A stretch of DNA of 64,000 bases from an uncultured Paludibaculum sp. (GTDB lineage Bacteria > Acidobacteriota > Terriglobia > Bryobacterales > Bryobacteraceae), in assembly GCF_963665245.1 (NCBI RefSeq), contig NZ_OY762269.1:2610501-2674500 (forward strand). The letters are read 5' to 3'. This document shows, piece by piece, positions 43,061 through 51,657 of this stretch (position 1 is the first letter of the stretch; every line of letters starts with the position of its first letter). The position numbers were made by a program, and so were the translations under genes. The notes beneath the pieces are model-generated. The model worked only from the letters and a program-made list of their open reading frames with translations, was not told the origin of the DNA and searched no databases.

Positions 43061-43933
43061 CTAATTCGCGTCGGATGCGCTGACGCGGAACTTCAAAGTC
43101 AGCGGTTTGCCTCGCTCCAGGGTGTAGCCGTCGACCGTCTCGGTCCGGCCGGGGAACGAAGCGCCAACGAAGCCATACGGACGCAGGCACCACTGATATG
43201 GGGTGCCCGGATCTTTCGGGTCGGGCGTGATGCGCAGCGAGGCGCGCTTGCCTTCATAGAGCGCAGACAGTTCGGCCCAGGCGTGTGGGACGAGGTCTTC
43301 ATCCTTGGCGACTACGCCGGTATCCGCCAGAATCGACGTCTGTTCGCGTGGTGCGAAGCGGGCGCTGAAGCCGCCATAGCTCTTGCCTTTCTCGGCGGAG
43401 CCACGCAGCGTGACCGCTTCTCCCAGGGCTTCCAAGGTGAGCTCGACATCGAACTCCCGTTTGGCGCCCTTGGCCGGGTAGGCTGTGATCTTCACGGTCT
43501 CCTTCACGATCTTGTGATCGCCGGCGTACCAGCCATTTTCCACGGCGAGCGAAGCGGTCTTCTTCACCGAGGGCGGCGAGATCCACTTCTCAAAGCGGTC
43601 GCGCAGGTTGGGGAACATCCAGATATCGAACTTCTGACCACCGGTCTCCACAACCGGCCAGGCCCAGAACACGCCGCGATGGTGATAGTGGTCCTTCGGG
43701 AAATCGTCCAGCATGGAGACTCCGGCGGGCGTCAGGACCGGGAAGATATAGCAGCAGCGGCGCCGATCTTCGGGTGCGCCCGACTTCAGCTGCGGGCCGT
43801 AATTGTACACCAGGGCGGTCTTGCCGTTCTCGAGCAACTCCACGCGCCCGTCCTTGTGATCTCTCCATTCGAGTGGATCCGCGGCCAGCAGTGGCAGGCT
43901 GCCGCACAGCGCCAGCAGGGCGATTCTAGTCAT
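43061..43933 (-). CDS. PmoA-like DUF6807 secreted protein
   Basis: 290 aa with signal peptide MTRIALLALCGSLPLLAADP. The core FVYNYG-like strand (LVYNYGPQLKSG), RRCCYIFPVLTPAGVSMLDD, DFPKDHYHHRGVFWAWP (a His cluster likely to bind metal or substrate) and RPYGFVGASFPGRTETVDGY define the family loosely named methane oxygenase PmoA in databases. It is not a methane monooxygenase subunit; members occur in sugar-catabolic loci of Planctomycetes, Bacteroidetes and Acidobacteria. Its start overlaps the end of the mandelate-racemase-type gene by 8 nt, so the two are co-expressed. Confidence 0.85.
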   Translation of the reverse strand: MTRIALLALCGSLPLLAADPLEWRDHKDGRVELLENGKTALVYNYGPQLKSGAPEDRRRCCYIFPVLTPAGVSMLDDFPKDHYHHRGVFWAWPVVETGGQKFDIWMFPNLRDRFEKWISPPSVKKTASLAVENGWYAGDHKIVKETVKITAYPAKGAKREFDVELTLEALGEAVTLRGSAEKGKSYGGFSARFAPREQTSILADTGVVAKDEDLVPHAWAELSALYEGKRASLRITPDPKDPGTPYQWCLRPYGFVGASFPGRTETVDGYTLERGKPLTLKFRVSASDAN

Positions 43934-45086
43934 GAGAGGCCTTCCTCACTTTCTCTTCGTCCACATCGACGCCTAGGCCCGGCCCGGTGGGAGTGCGTAG
44001 CGCCCCGTCTTCCACTTGGAATGGCGCCTTCAGGAAAGAGCCAGCCAGATATTGCAGCCCGTTGAGTGCCGCCGGGTACTTGAGCCCGTAAGCAGCGTAA
44101 AGGACCAGCGCGGCGGCCAGGGCTACGTCAGGATCAGTGAGTCCGCTGCCGAGGAACATCAACTTGTTCCGTTCGAGGTATTCCACCTGGAGCCGGGCGT
44201 CGTACAGGCCCGCCGTGCGCGCGGGCTTCATGGCGACCCCGTCGAGCAAACCGAGTTTGTGGAACTCCTCCAGGTCGGCGATCGACACCACCCCTTCATC
44301 CAGGATGATGGGCAACACGCCCTGCCGTTTCGCGGCGGCGAACCCGCTCAGCCGGTTGGCGGCGACAGGTTGTTCCAGCACGTTCACGCCGGCGTCTTTC
44401 AGCTTGGGGATCACCGTGAGCGCCGTGTCCGTGTCATATCCGCCATTAGCGTCGGCCCACAGGAAACAGTCGGGCGCGAAACGGCGCACCGTGCGTGCAA
44501 GGTCAACGTCGAACTTGGGATCCGGGGCCACCTTGATATTGAAGTGCTTGTAGCCGCGCCGCCGGCCGTCAGCCAAGGTGCTCTCGGCCTCCGCGATGGA
44601 CTTGGTGTTCACCGTCCAGCTCAGCACGATCTTGGATAGAGACTTGCGACCCCAGAGCTCAGGCAGGCTCTTGCCCGCGAGCTTCCCGCTAATATCGTGG
44701 AGCGCCAGGTCGATGCCCGCCTTGGCGATGGGCATCCCGGTCGAAAACGACGGCGCGATGACCTTGTTCATCACCGCATGAGCACCCGCGATATCGGTGG
44801 GATTCCTGCCGGCGAGCGCGGGCGCGAGATAGCCGCGCAGGGCAGTGGTGACCGATTCGAGGGTCTCGTAGCTCCAGGTGGGCAGCGGGACGCTCTGGCC
44901 CCAACCGAACGTTCCGTCCTCGCACGTGATCTTGACGAAGGCCGTCTGGCGTTCCGGTTTGGTGAAGAACTTGAAGTACCCGTTCACCGGGTACCGCACA
45001 GGAAAGACCTCGATCGAGCGGATGGCGGGCGCCGCGGCGGCGAGGCCGGCCAGGGGCAGGGCACCAGCGAAGACGCGTCTGGTCAT
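43926..45086 (-). CDS. Tat-exported mandelate racemase/muconate lactonising-type enzyme
   Basis: 386 aa from the second of two adjacent ATGs (45086), placed 6 nt after GAAGGG. Leader MTRRVFAGALPLAGLAAAAP looks twin-arginine. Enolase-superfamily features: capping domain at the N-terminus (GWGQSVPLPTW), catalytic KxK-like HFNIKVAPD, metal ligands in WADANGGYD, LEQPV and LDEGV, and a C-terminal GLGVDV. Such enzymes abstract a proton next to a carboxylate, in sugar-acid dehydration, dipeptide epimerisation or muconate cycloisomerisation. The motif set fits an acid-sugar dehydratase or lactonising enzyme but the substrate is open. An exported version is unusual. Confidence 0.88.
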   Translation of the reverse strand: MTRRVFAGALPLAGLAAAAPAIRSIEVFPVRYPVNGYFKFFTKPERQTAFVKITCEDGTFGWGQSVPLPTWSYETLESVTTALRGYLAPALAGRNPTDIAGAHAVMNKVIAPSFSTGMPIAKAGIDLALHDISGKLAGKSLPELWGRKSLSKIVLSWTVNTKSIAEAESTLADGRRRGYKHFNIKVAPDPKFDVDLARTVRRFAPDCFLWADANGGYDTDTALTVIPKLKDAGVNVLEQPVAANRLSGFAAAKRQGVLPIILDEGVVSIADLEEFHKLGLLDGVAMKPARTAGLYDARLQVEYLERNKLMFLGSGLTDPDVALAAALVLYAAYGLKYPAALNGLQYLAGSFLKAPFQVEDGALRTPTGPGLGVDVDEEKVRKASHD

Positions 45087-45158
45087 CATGGGCCCTTCTA
45101 TCATATCGAGGACTCCGGCCTCCTATTCATGGTTCCGGAGGGACGTGATAATAGGCTC

Positions 45159-46346
45159 ATGCCTCGATTCGCTCTTTGCGCCCTGCTGTTGTGGGGGAGC
45201 CTGCTGCAGGCCGCGCCGCCCGTTCTGGTGATCGCTCTGGATGGATTCCGCTGGGACTTTGCCGAACGTGAGAAGGCGCCCAACCTTCTGGCACTCAAAA
45301 AGGAAGGCGCGGCCGTGGAGAGCCTGATGCCCGCGTTCCCGTCGACCACATTCCCGAACTTCTACGCCATGGCGACCGGCCTCTACCCGGAGCACCACAA
45401 TCTGGTCGGCATGATGTTCTACGACCGGTCGCTGAAGAAGGGCTTTCAGTACTGGCGGAACTCGAGCGAAGGCTTCTGGTATGGCGGCACGCCCATCTGG
45501 CTACTGGCCGAGCAGCACCACGTGAAGGCGGCCACGTTCTTCTGGCCCGGCTCGGATGCGTCCATTCAGGGCCGGAATCCCAGCCACTTCAGAAAGTACG
45601 ACGGGCGCATTACCAATGAGGCACGCGTGAAACAGGTGCTCGACTGGTTGCGGCTGCCGGACGCCCAGCGCCCTGGCCTCGTGATGGCCTACTTCTCCGA
45701 TGTCGATGGCAAAGGCCATGCCCTTGGGCCGGACGCGACCGAAACACGTGAGGCCATAGCCCGGCTGGACGCGCTCACCGGCGATCTGGTGCGCCAGGCC
45801 AGGGCAATTCACCCGGAGATGAACATCGTCGTGTTGTCAGACCACGGCATGACCACCGTCGTGGATCACGTGAACCTCTCCGGTCGCGCCGATTTCCGCG
45901 GCTGCATCGCGGCCAACGAAGCCCCGATGACGATGCTCTACTGTGACGAGCCCGAGCGCGTGCGGGCTGAGCTGATCAGGAACGCACCCGAGGTGGAAGT
46001 GTTCCGGCGGGCCGAGGTGCCGGCTCACCTTCACTACCGCGACAACCCGCGCATCGGTGATCTCGTGCTGCTGCCGAAGAAGCCGATCATCATCGAAATC
46101 CTGCCACCAGGTGACGCGGACTCCAAGGTGATTCCGCAGCTCAAAGGCATGCATGGCTACGACCCGGAGAAGTACAAGGACATGCGCGGAATCCTCATCG
46201 GCGTCGGTCCTGCCTTCCGAAGCGGCACAACGGCGCCCAGCGCCCGGACCGTGGACGTCTTTCCGCTGCTGTGCCGCCTGCTGGGGTTGCCGCTCCCTGC
46301 CGGGCTGGATGCGGATCTCAACCGCGTGAAGCCGTTGCTGCGCTGA
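45159..46346 (+). CDS. Secreted type I phosphodiesterase/nucleotide pyrophosphatase (ENPP-like)
   Basis: 395 aa with signal peptide MPRFALCALLLWGSLLQAAP. Alkaline-phosphatase-superfamily fold: VLVIALDGFRWDFAE (metal Asp), FPSTTFPNFYAMATGLYPEH (catalytic Thr nucleophile), YFSDVDGKGHALGP (metal Asp/His), VVLSDHGMTTV (metal Asp/His) and GMHGYDPEKYKDMRGI (final His). This is the full set of two-zinc ligands of ENPP enzymes, which split nucleotide pyrophosphates or phosphodiesters outside the cytoplasm. It is divergent from the mandelate-racemase-type gene (72 nt) and convergent with the deoxyhypusine-synthase-like gene (10 nt between stops). Confidence 0.92.
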   Translation: MPRFALCALLLWGSLLQAAPPVLVIALDGFRWDFAEREKAPNLLALKKEGAAVESLMPAFPSTTFPNFYAMATGLYPEHHNLVGMMFYDRSLKKGFQYWRNSSEGFWYGGTPIWLLAEQHHVKAATFFWPGSDASIQGRNPSHFRKYDGRITNEARVKQVLDWLRLPDAQRPGLVMAYFSDVDGKGHALGPDATETREAIARLDALTGDLVRQARAIHPEMNIVVLSDHGMTTVVDHVNLSGRADFRGCIAANEAPMTMLYCDEPERVRAELIRNAPEVEVFRRAEVPAHLHYRDNPRIGDLVLLPKKPIIIEILPPGDADSKVIPQLKGMHGYDPEKYKDMRGILIGVGPAFRSGTTAPSARTVDVFPLLCRLLGLPLPAGLDADLNRVKPLLR

Positions 46347-46356
46347 ACCGCCTGCG

Positions 46357-47607
46357 TCAGGCCATCGGGTAGTCCAGCGTCTCGGCCAGCCATTCGCGGT
46401 TCTCTTTGACCGCGTTGACCAGCTTGGCTAGCAGATCGGCACGCTTCTCGAAGAGGCGGTAGCCGTCGCGCGGCCGCAGATAGCCGCGGGCCTTGGGATG
46501 CCTGGCGTAGAGCGTCTCTTCGCCGAGTTCCTCGCGCAGACGCTCATAGCGGGCACGATTGTCGAGCAGTGCCTTCACCAGGAACGGCATCAGCATCGAG
46601 TAGTCGGCCTGCATGCTCTCGGTGGTCTGCTGATAGACGTTGCGGTCGACCTTACCCCAGGTCACAGCCTCGGCGGGGAAACAGGACGAGAGCGACCCGT
46701 CGGTGACCGGCGAGCTCACAATCTGAACGTCAAAGTGGTAGCCACGCACGTCGGGCAATCCCAACACCTGGCCCAGCGCCGGCTCCGGCTGGAGGTTGAA
46801 GTTCTTCGGGACGCCGCCGCCTAGCACAAAGGTCGCCAGTGCCTTCGTATCGCTCTCGAACAGACCCCAATAGTGGTAGGCGCAGCTTTCGAAGACCTCG
46901 GCGTGAATGTCGAGTTCGAATTCGTAGTTGTCGAGCAGGCCGGCCTGCTTCATCGCCCACAGCTTCATGGAGTTAAGAAAAACGCTGCCGTCGCCTGGAG
47001 CTCCGACGAAGTAGGGGATGGCCATCCTGTGGCAGACCGCCAGCATCCCGGGGGCGACACCGTTGCGCTGCTCCAGCAGGCTGAAACGGCGGCCCAGGAG
47101 ATAGCGCAGTTCCGTCCCCGTCATGCGCTTCTGGAACTCAGGCTCGCGCAGCAGGGCGGTGAGGTAGCGGTCCTGGTCGAGCAGAACGTCTTCGTCGAAC
47201 GCCATGTCGGTGACGCGGATGGTGTGTTCGTCGCGCAGGGCTCCGTCATCGCCAAAGATAGGCACTTCGTGGACAGGATCCCGCCGGCCGTCCAGACTGC
47301 GGTGGCCGTCGTGATAACACATCGCGTCAGTGCCACTGAGGTAGGCGACCCAGCCGGTTTCCAGCAGGGGAATCAACCATGTCTGGTGCTGGCCGGAGAC
47401 GGTGACCGGGCCCGCAATGGCCATTGTCAGCGGGCACCCCATTCCGATGGCAGTATCGAGGATGGAGTAGATACGGCGAAAATAGGCGCCGCCGAACGCG
47501 GGCAGGCAATGCTGGATCAGCTCATGCAGGCTGTTGACTTCGTCGACGCGCTTGGTGCGCACGACACGCCGGTTCTGCTGACAGGGGGACTCGGTGGAAT
47601 GAGGCAT
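46357..47607 (-). CDS. Deoxyhypusine-synthase-family protein
   Basis: 416 aa. AFGGAYFRRIYSILDTAIGM, MAIAGPVTVSGQHQTWLIPL, VLGGGVPKNFNLQPEPAL and the catalytic block SSCFPAEAVTWGKVDRNVYQ define the deoxyhypusine-synthase fold, with the active-site Lys at about 319. True hypusination of eIF5A does not occur in bacteria. Bacterial homologues have been linked to homospermidine or related polyamine synthesis, or are uncharacterised. This one keeps the NAD-binding GGG-like loops, so NAD-dependent aminobutyl transfer is plausible. It is isolated from polyamine genes and separated from the upstream ompA gene by a terminator. Confidence 0.87.
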   Translation of the reverse strand: MPHSTESPCQQNRRVVRTKRVDEVNSLHELIQHCLPAFGGAYFRRIYSILDTAIGMGCPLTMAIAGPVTVSGQHQTWLIPLLETGWVAYLSGTDAMCYHDGHRSLDGRRDPVHEVPIFGDDGALRDEHTIRVTDMAFDEDVLLDQDRYLTALLREPEFQKRMTGTELRYLLGRRFSLLEQRNGVAPGMLAVCHRMAIPYFVGAPGDGSVFLNSMKLWAMKQAGLLDNYEFELDIHAEVFESCAYHYWGLFESDTKALATFVLGGGVPKNFNLQPEPALGQVLGLPDVRGYHFDVQIVSSPVTDGSLSSCFPAEAVTWGKVDRNVYQQTTESMQADYSMLMPFLVKALLDNRARYERLREELGEETLYARHPKARGYLRPRDGYRLFEKRADLLAKLVNAVKENREWLAETLDYPMA

Positions 47608-47700
47608 TTCGGTAGGTACAATTTGACGCTAACACGCCGGATAGGCCCGGACGCAATCTGTGGGTTTGTGGGGGCCGGACCCGAGCGGACTCGGCGCACA

Positions 47701-47732
47701 AAACAAAACCCGGCCCCCTTGCGAGGGCCGGG
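47701..47732 (-). terminator. Rho-independent terminator after the OmpA-type gene
   Basis: On the minus strand an 8-bp GC stem (CCCGGCCC with GGGCCGGG, 8-nt loop) is followed by TTTTGTTTTG. It begins about 29 nt after the OmpA-type stop codon and separates that transcript from the deoxyhypusine-synthase-like gene. Confidence 0.8.
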
Positions 47733-47760
47733 CGATGGTTTAGGGGACTCGAACAGCCGC

Positions 47761-49632
47761 TTATTTCGGGCAGCCGAGGCGCTTCAGTTCCCGCGGGGTC
47801 ACCGTCTTGGCGTCCTTGAAGGAGCTGGGCATCTTGGTTCCCTTGGGCACCAGCCAGACTTCCACGCGGCGATTCTGATCGGCGGTGGAGGCCATGGAAC
47901 CCGGGCGCTCCTTGGAAGCGGAACGGGTGGAAGTGCCGCAAAGTGCGGGCTGCATGTCGGAGACCTGCTCGGTCCCGACCCAATCGACCTTCACACGGCT
48001 CGGATCGACATTGGCGCAGGTGCCGGTACCGCCCGTGAGAACGGCCAGGGCATTGAGCGCGCGCTGCTTGTCCAGCGTGGTCGGACGGCTGGTCTTCGAG
48101 GCTTCGTCGTTGTCGATGTGGCCGACAAGGACAATCTCGTAATCCGGATCGGCGGCCTTCGGCGCGAGTTCTTCCAGCAGGACGCGCTTACCGCAGTTGT
48201 TCACGCGGCTGCTGCCCTTGGAGAAGATCACGTCGGAGAAGCGGATGGACTGCGGAGTGTAGTCGATCTTCAGGGTTCCGTTGGCGGTGGCGGACATGCC
48301 GCGATCGTCAGTCACCTTGCCGGTGATGGTGACGGTCTTGGACTGGATCTTGCCACCCTGGTCGAAACGAACCGACTTCGAATCGAACGAGGTCGTCGCC
48401 GAAGTCGGGTTGGAGATGGAACCTTCCGTGGAAGTCCACTGGAAGCTGACGGTCGAGCAGGCGGAACCCGTCGCGGTCGCACTCAGCGCGGCGCTCTGGC
48501 CGTACTCGATGGCGGCCGGGTTGACGGAAATGTTGCTGATGGTCGGAGCCGCGTATTCCTGCACACTCAGGGACAAGGTGTTGGCCTTGGCCGTACGGGT
48601 GGCGAGACCCTCAGTGTTGGGGGCGTCGGCCTGGAGTTCCACCATGTAGCTGCCGGCACGGTCCGGTGTGAATGTGAGCTCGGGGCTGTTGGTGCCTGCG
48701 GGCTGGCCATTCACCGTCCACTTATAGGTGATCGCGCGGCCTGCGGGATCGGTCACATTGGAACGAACCGTGATCGCGCGGCCCTGACACAACGTTCCGG
48801 ATCCGGCCGAAAGAGTGCCGGGGTTGAGCGCTCCCAGCGGCTGGGGCGGAGGCGGCGGGGCCGGTGGAGCGGGTTCGGCCTTCTTGCCGATGTAGTATGT
48901 GATGCCGGCGGTCGTCTGAACGCCATTCAACATGCTGCCACGGGGAATGTACACACCCGTCGGCGAATTGTCCGGCAGCTTGAAGGTGGGGTTCTTGGTG
49001 TACAAACCGCGAACGTCGAACCGCAGACCGATACGATCTGTCAGATGGAACTTCAGGCCGCCACCGTAGTTCATCGCGGGCTGGATGTTATTGTTCGTGT
49101 TCTGAGCGCCATACACCTGGTTGGTGGCCAGACGGCCTTCCGCCTTGCCGGTGTCGGTGGGCGTGATGTTCAGCGCGGAAATGCCGACCGTCAAGAAGGG
49201 ACGGAATCTCGAACCACGGGGCGTCCAGTAGACGACCGGGTTCAAGGAGTACTGATAGATACGGTTCCCGAACCCAAAGTTCGGTAGACCCGGTTGGTTT
49301 GGCTTCAGGAACGTAAAGTTGTTTGTGCTGTATGTGAAAGCCTGCTCCAGGCCCACATACCTCCAAAAGTTCTCGGTCACTCTGGCGCCGGCTGCGCCGC
49401 CATTATGCAGCTTTGTTCCAAGACCCTTGTCCACTTGCTGAAAGAAGCTGCCCCCCAGGAACCCGCTGAGTTCCACGTAATCGGGACGTTCGTCGCCCTC
49501 CGAGGCTGCTTTCTTCTTGTCCGATGCGGCCTGTTGGGCGCCGGCTGAAGTACAAATTGCCATCGCCAAACCCGCCGCGACCAGAGCCCGCGACCAGGAT
49601 CGATTGCTGGGACTGAGTGTCGTAAGTTTCAT
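47761..49632 (-). CDS. OmpA-family outer-membrane protein with Ig-like middle domains
   Basis: 623 aa. Signal peptide (ALVAAGLAMAICTSAGAQ) then an N-terminal eight-strand-type beta barrel (about 50-250; VELSGFLGGSFFQQVDKGLG, MNYGGGLKFHLTDRIGLRFD). A Pro-rich hinge (PAPPAPPPPPQPL) leads to two PKD/Ig-like domains (about 280-470, ITYKWTVNGQPAGTNSPELT). A C-terminal OmpA-like peptidoglycan-binding domain follows (DYEIVLVGHIDNDEASKTSR, RALNALAVLTGGTG, DQNRRVEVWLVP). It should anchor the outer membrane to peptidoglycan. It lies 32 nt after the BNR protein gene on the same strand. Confidence 0.9.
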   Translation of the reverse strand: MKLTTLSPSNRSWSRALVAAGLAMAICTSAGAQQAASDKKKAASEGDERPDYVELSGFLGGSFFQQVDKGLGTKLHNGGAAGARVTENFWRYVGLEQAFTYSTNNFTFLKPNQPGLPNFGFGNRIYQYSLNPVVYWTPRGSRFRPFLTVGISALNITPTDTGKAEGRLATNQVYGAQNTNNNIQPAMNYGGGLKFHLTDRIGLRFDVRGLYTKNPTFKLPDNSPTGVYIPRGSMLNGVQTTAGITYYIGKKAEPAPPAPPPPPQPLGALNPGTLSAGSGTLCQGRAITVRSNVTDPAGRAITYKWTVNGQPAGTNSPELTFTPDRAGSYMVELQADAPNTEGLATRTAKANTLSLSVQEYAAPTISNISVNPAAIEYGQSAALSATATGSACSTVSFQWTSTEGSISNPTSATTSFDSKSVRFDQGGKIQSKTVTITGKVTDDRGMSATANGTLKIDYTPQSIRFSDVIFSKGSSRVNNCGKRVLLEELAPKAADPDYEIVLVGHIDNDEASKTSRPTTLDKQRALNALAVLTGGTGTCANVDPSRVKVDWVGTEQVSDMQPALCGTSTRSASKERPGSMASTADQNRRVEVWLVPKGTKMPSSFKDAKTVTPRELKRLGCPK

Positions 49633-49664
49633 ATTCAGGGCTTCACCTGCCTTTAATCATTATG

Positions 49665-51629
49665 CTACCGATCAACTGAAAGGTCTAGATAAAACATTCC
49701 CAGATTGGGAGTTAGCCCCAACAGTCGATCCTTCTGACCCCACGCAAAAGTAAGCTTTTGAATGCTCGCTTCCACGATCTCCGCATGCGTCAAACTCTCC
49801 CACTCCCGGCCGCCGTTCGTCGACCGGAAAACCCTACCGAACTGTGATGCATACACCTCATCGGGCCGCTCCGGCCGGACCGCGAGCGAACTCACCGTCC
49901 CCGGCTGCAGCCCATTTTGCCGCCGCTGCCATGTCTTTCCACCGTCTTCCGATACGTACAACCCCTGGGCCGTTGCCACCAGCGCCGCTCCCTTGGGGCC
50001 GCCGGCGAGCGCTATGTCATTGACCAGGCTGACCGGAAAAAGAATGTTCATCACCTTCCACGAAACACCTGAATCCTCAGAGAGATACATCGCAAACGTG
50101 GTGCGCACCGCCACTCGCTGCGGCGCCGCCGGCGAGGTGTAGATCGCCTGGATATTGTGGGCGATGTTCACGCTGGTCAGCTTCACCGGCTGCCAGGTTT
50201 GGCCGGCGTCAGCACTCCGAAGCAACCCGGTGTCGGTGCCCGCGTAGACCAGGGGCTTATTCGAACTCACCGCCGGCACGCAGGCCAACGCCATGAGCCG
50301 CGGATCGGCACTGCTGAGCCGGAGCACCGTCCAGGCCTTTCCGCCGTCTCTCGACCGCAGCGCCCGGGTCTCGTTGCCGGCGAAAAGTAGTTTCTCGTCG
50401 CCGGGGCACCCCGCCAGCCGTGTGATGTGGTTATCCCGAAGCGCGGAAGAACTGGCTGAAAGATTCCACGACTTTCCGCCATTTCTGCTGGAAAATATGC
50501 CGCCGCCGTCGCCGTCCTGAATCACGTTGGTATAGAGAGAGCCGTCGGCCGCTGCGACGCTGATCAGCCTGCGGCTGACAAACCCCTCGTTGATCGGTTT
50601 CGCCGTCTGTCCGCCATCCTCGCTCAACCAGAGGCCCGTGCCTTCGGCGGCGATATAGATCCGATCGGGGTTCCGAGGATCGAACGCCATGGCCAGGATG
50701 TGCAGTTGATTCAGTTGTTTGAAGGTGGCTCCGCTGTTCACCGATTTCAACAGCCCCAGCGTCGTCCCGGCATAAATCACATGGCTCTCGCCCGGCCGTA
50801 TGCGAATCACGTGCGTCCGCCGGTGGGTGGACGGGATGCCCTGGAACTTGATCCAGTCCGTGCCGGCCGCCTCGCTCCGGTAGATGCCGCTGCAGGCACT
50901 GGCTACCACTTGCTTTGAATTGGCCGGATCCACCTCAATCGAAAAGACATCGGAGTCATCCAACATGCCATCGTGAATCGAGCTCCACGTCTTGCCGCCG
51001 TCCGTCGACTTCCAGGGCAGATGGGTGGTGCCCGCGTAAATCGTATCGACGTCCTGCGGATCGATGGCCACGGCCGTGACACCGCGCATCTCGTGGTTGT
51101 AGGGGGCGGAAAGCCGCTTCCAGTTCCGGCCGGAATCCGTACTGCCCCATACGCCGTCCCGCGTGCCCGCCACCATCCTACGTGGATCCTTGGCCCAAAT
51201 AGCCATCGACTGGACGGAGATGCCCTGCAGACCCGTACCCATCTTCCAGGTTGCGCCCGCATCCTCGCTATACCAGATGCCTGCGTACGGCGACTGCTCG
51301 ACATTCAGACCGGCGATGTAGATTCTGGAGTCGGCCGGGCTGATGGCCAACGTCGAGACGGCGCCCAGAAAATGGCGCGGGAAGGGCAGGCGAGTCCAGC
51401 GGCGACCGCCATTGGTCGAACGGAAAATCAACGAGTTGCGCGCCCCCGCGAGCAGGGTATCGGGCGCATTGACGTCAACCGCGAGTGCCGTCGCGCTGCC
51501 GCCCCATGGACCGCTGGGCTGCCAGCCTTCCTCCGCGGGTGACGCCGGCGGAACCGGATCCGCGAGGGGCGCACTTTGGGCCGCGAGCGGAGACAGCGCC
51601 GCCAGGACTAAACCGAGCAAAATGTTCAT
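49665..51629 (-). CDS. Secreted BNR/sortilin-like beta-propeller protein
   Basis: 654 aa from the ATG at 51629 (a longer frame to 51791 lacks a signal). Signal peptide MNILLGLVLAALSPLAAQSA. The whole body is built from about ten or more repeats of the S-x-D-G-G-x-x-W type: RSTNGGRRWTRLP, YSEDAGATWKMG, STDSGRNWKRLS, KSTDGGKTWSSI, LSEDGGQTAKP, SRNGGKSWNLS, RSRDGGKAWTVL, RSADAGQTWQPV, LSEDSGVSWKVM, VSEDGGKTWQRR and RSTNGGREWESL. These Asp-box/BNR motifs form propellers as in sialidases and VPS10. No sialidase RIP or catalytic set is visible, so binding rather than hydrolysis is inferred. It follows glpD by 28 nt. Confidence 0.88.
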   Translation of the reverse strand: MNILLGLVLAALSPLAAQSAPLADPVPPASPAEEGWQPSGPWGGSATALAVDVNAPDTLLAGARNSLIFRSTNGGRRWTRLPFPRHFLGAVSTLAISPADSRIYIAGLNVEQSPYAGIWYSEDAGATWKMGTGLQGISVQSMAIWAKDPRRMVAGTRDGVWGSTDSGRNWKRLSAPYNHEMRGVTAVAIDPQDVDTIYAGTTHLPWKSTDGGKTWSSIHDGMLDDSDVFSIEVDPANSKQVVASACSGIYRSEAAGTDWIKFQGIPSTHRRTHVIRIRPGESHVIYAGTTLGLLKSVNSGATFKQLNQLHILAMAFDPRNPDRIYIAAEGTGLWLSEDGGQTAKPINEGFVSRRLISVAAADGSLYTNVIQDGDGGGIFSSRNGGKSWNLSASSSALRDNHITRLAGCPGDEKLLFAGNETRALRSRDGGKAWTVLRLSSADPRLMALACVPAVSSNKPLVYAGTDTGLLRSADAGQTWQPVKLTSVNIAHNIQAIYTSPAAPQRVAVRTTFAMYLSEDSGVSWKVMNILFPVSLVNDIALAGGPKGAALVATAQGLYVSEDGGKTWQRRQNGLQPGTVSSLAVRPERPDEVYASQFGRVFRSTNGGREWESLTHAEIVEASIQKLTFAWGQKDRLLGLTPNLGMFYLDLSVDR

Positions 51630-51657
51630 TGAGCCTGTAAGTTCAGGGTAACAAACA

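Noticed and set aside
46873..49287. Plus-strand open frame of 804 codons opposite the OmpA-type and deoxyhypusine-synthase-like genes
   Set aside because: It is Gly/Arg/His/Val-rich, crosses two real minus-strand genes and their terminator, and has no domain signature.
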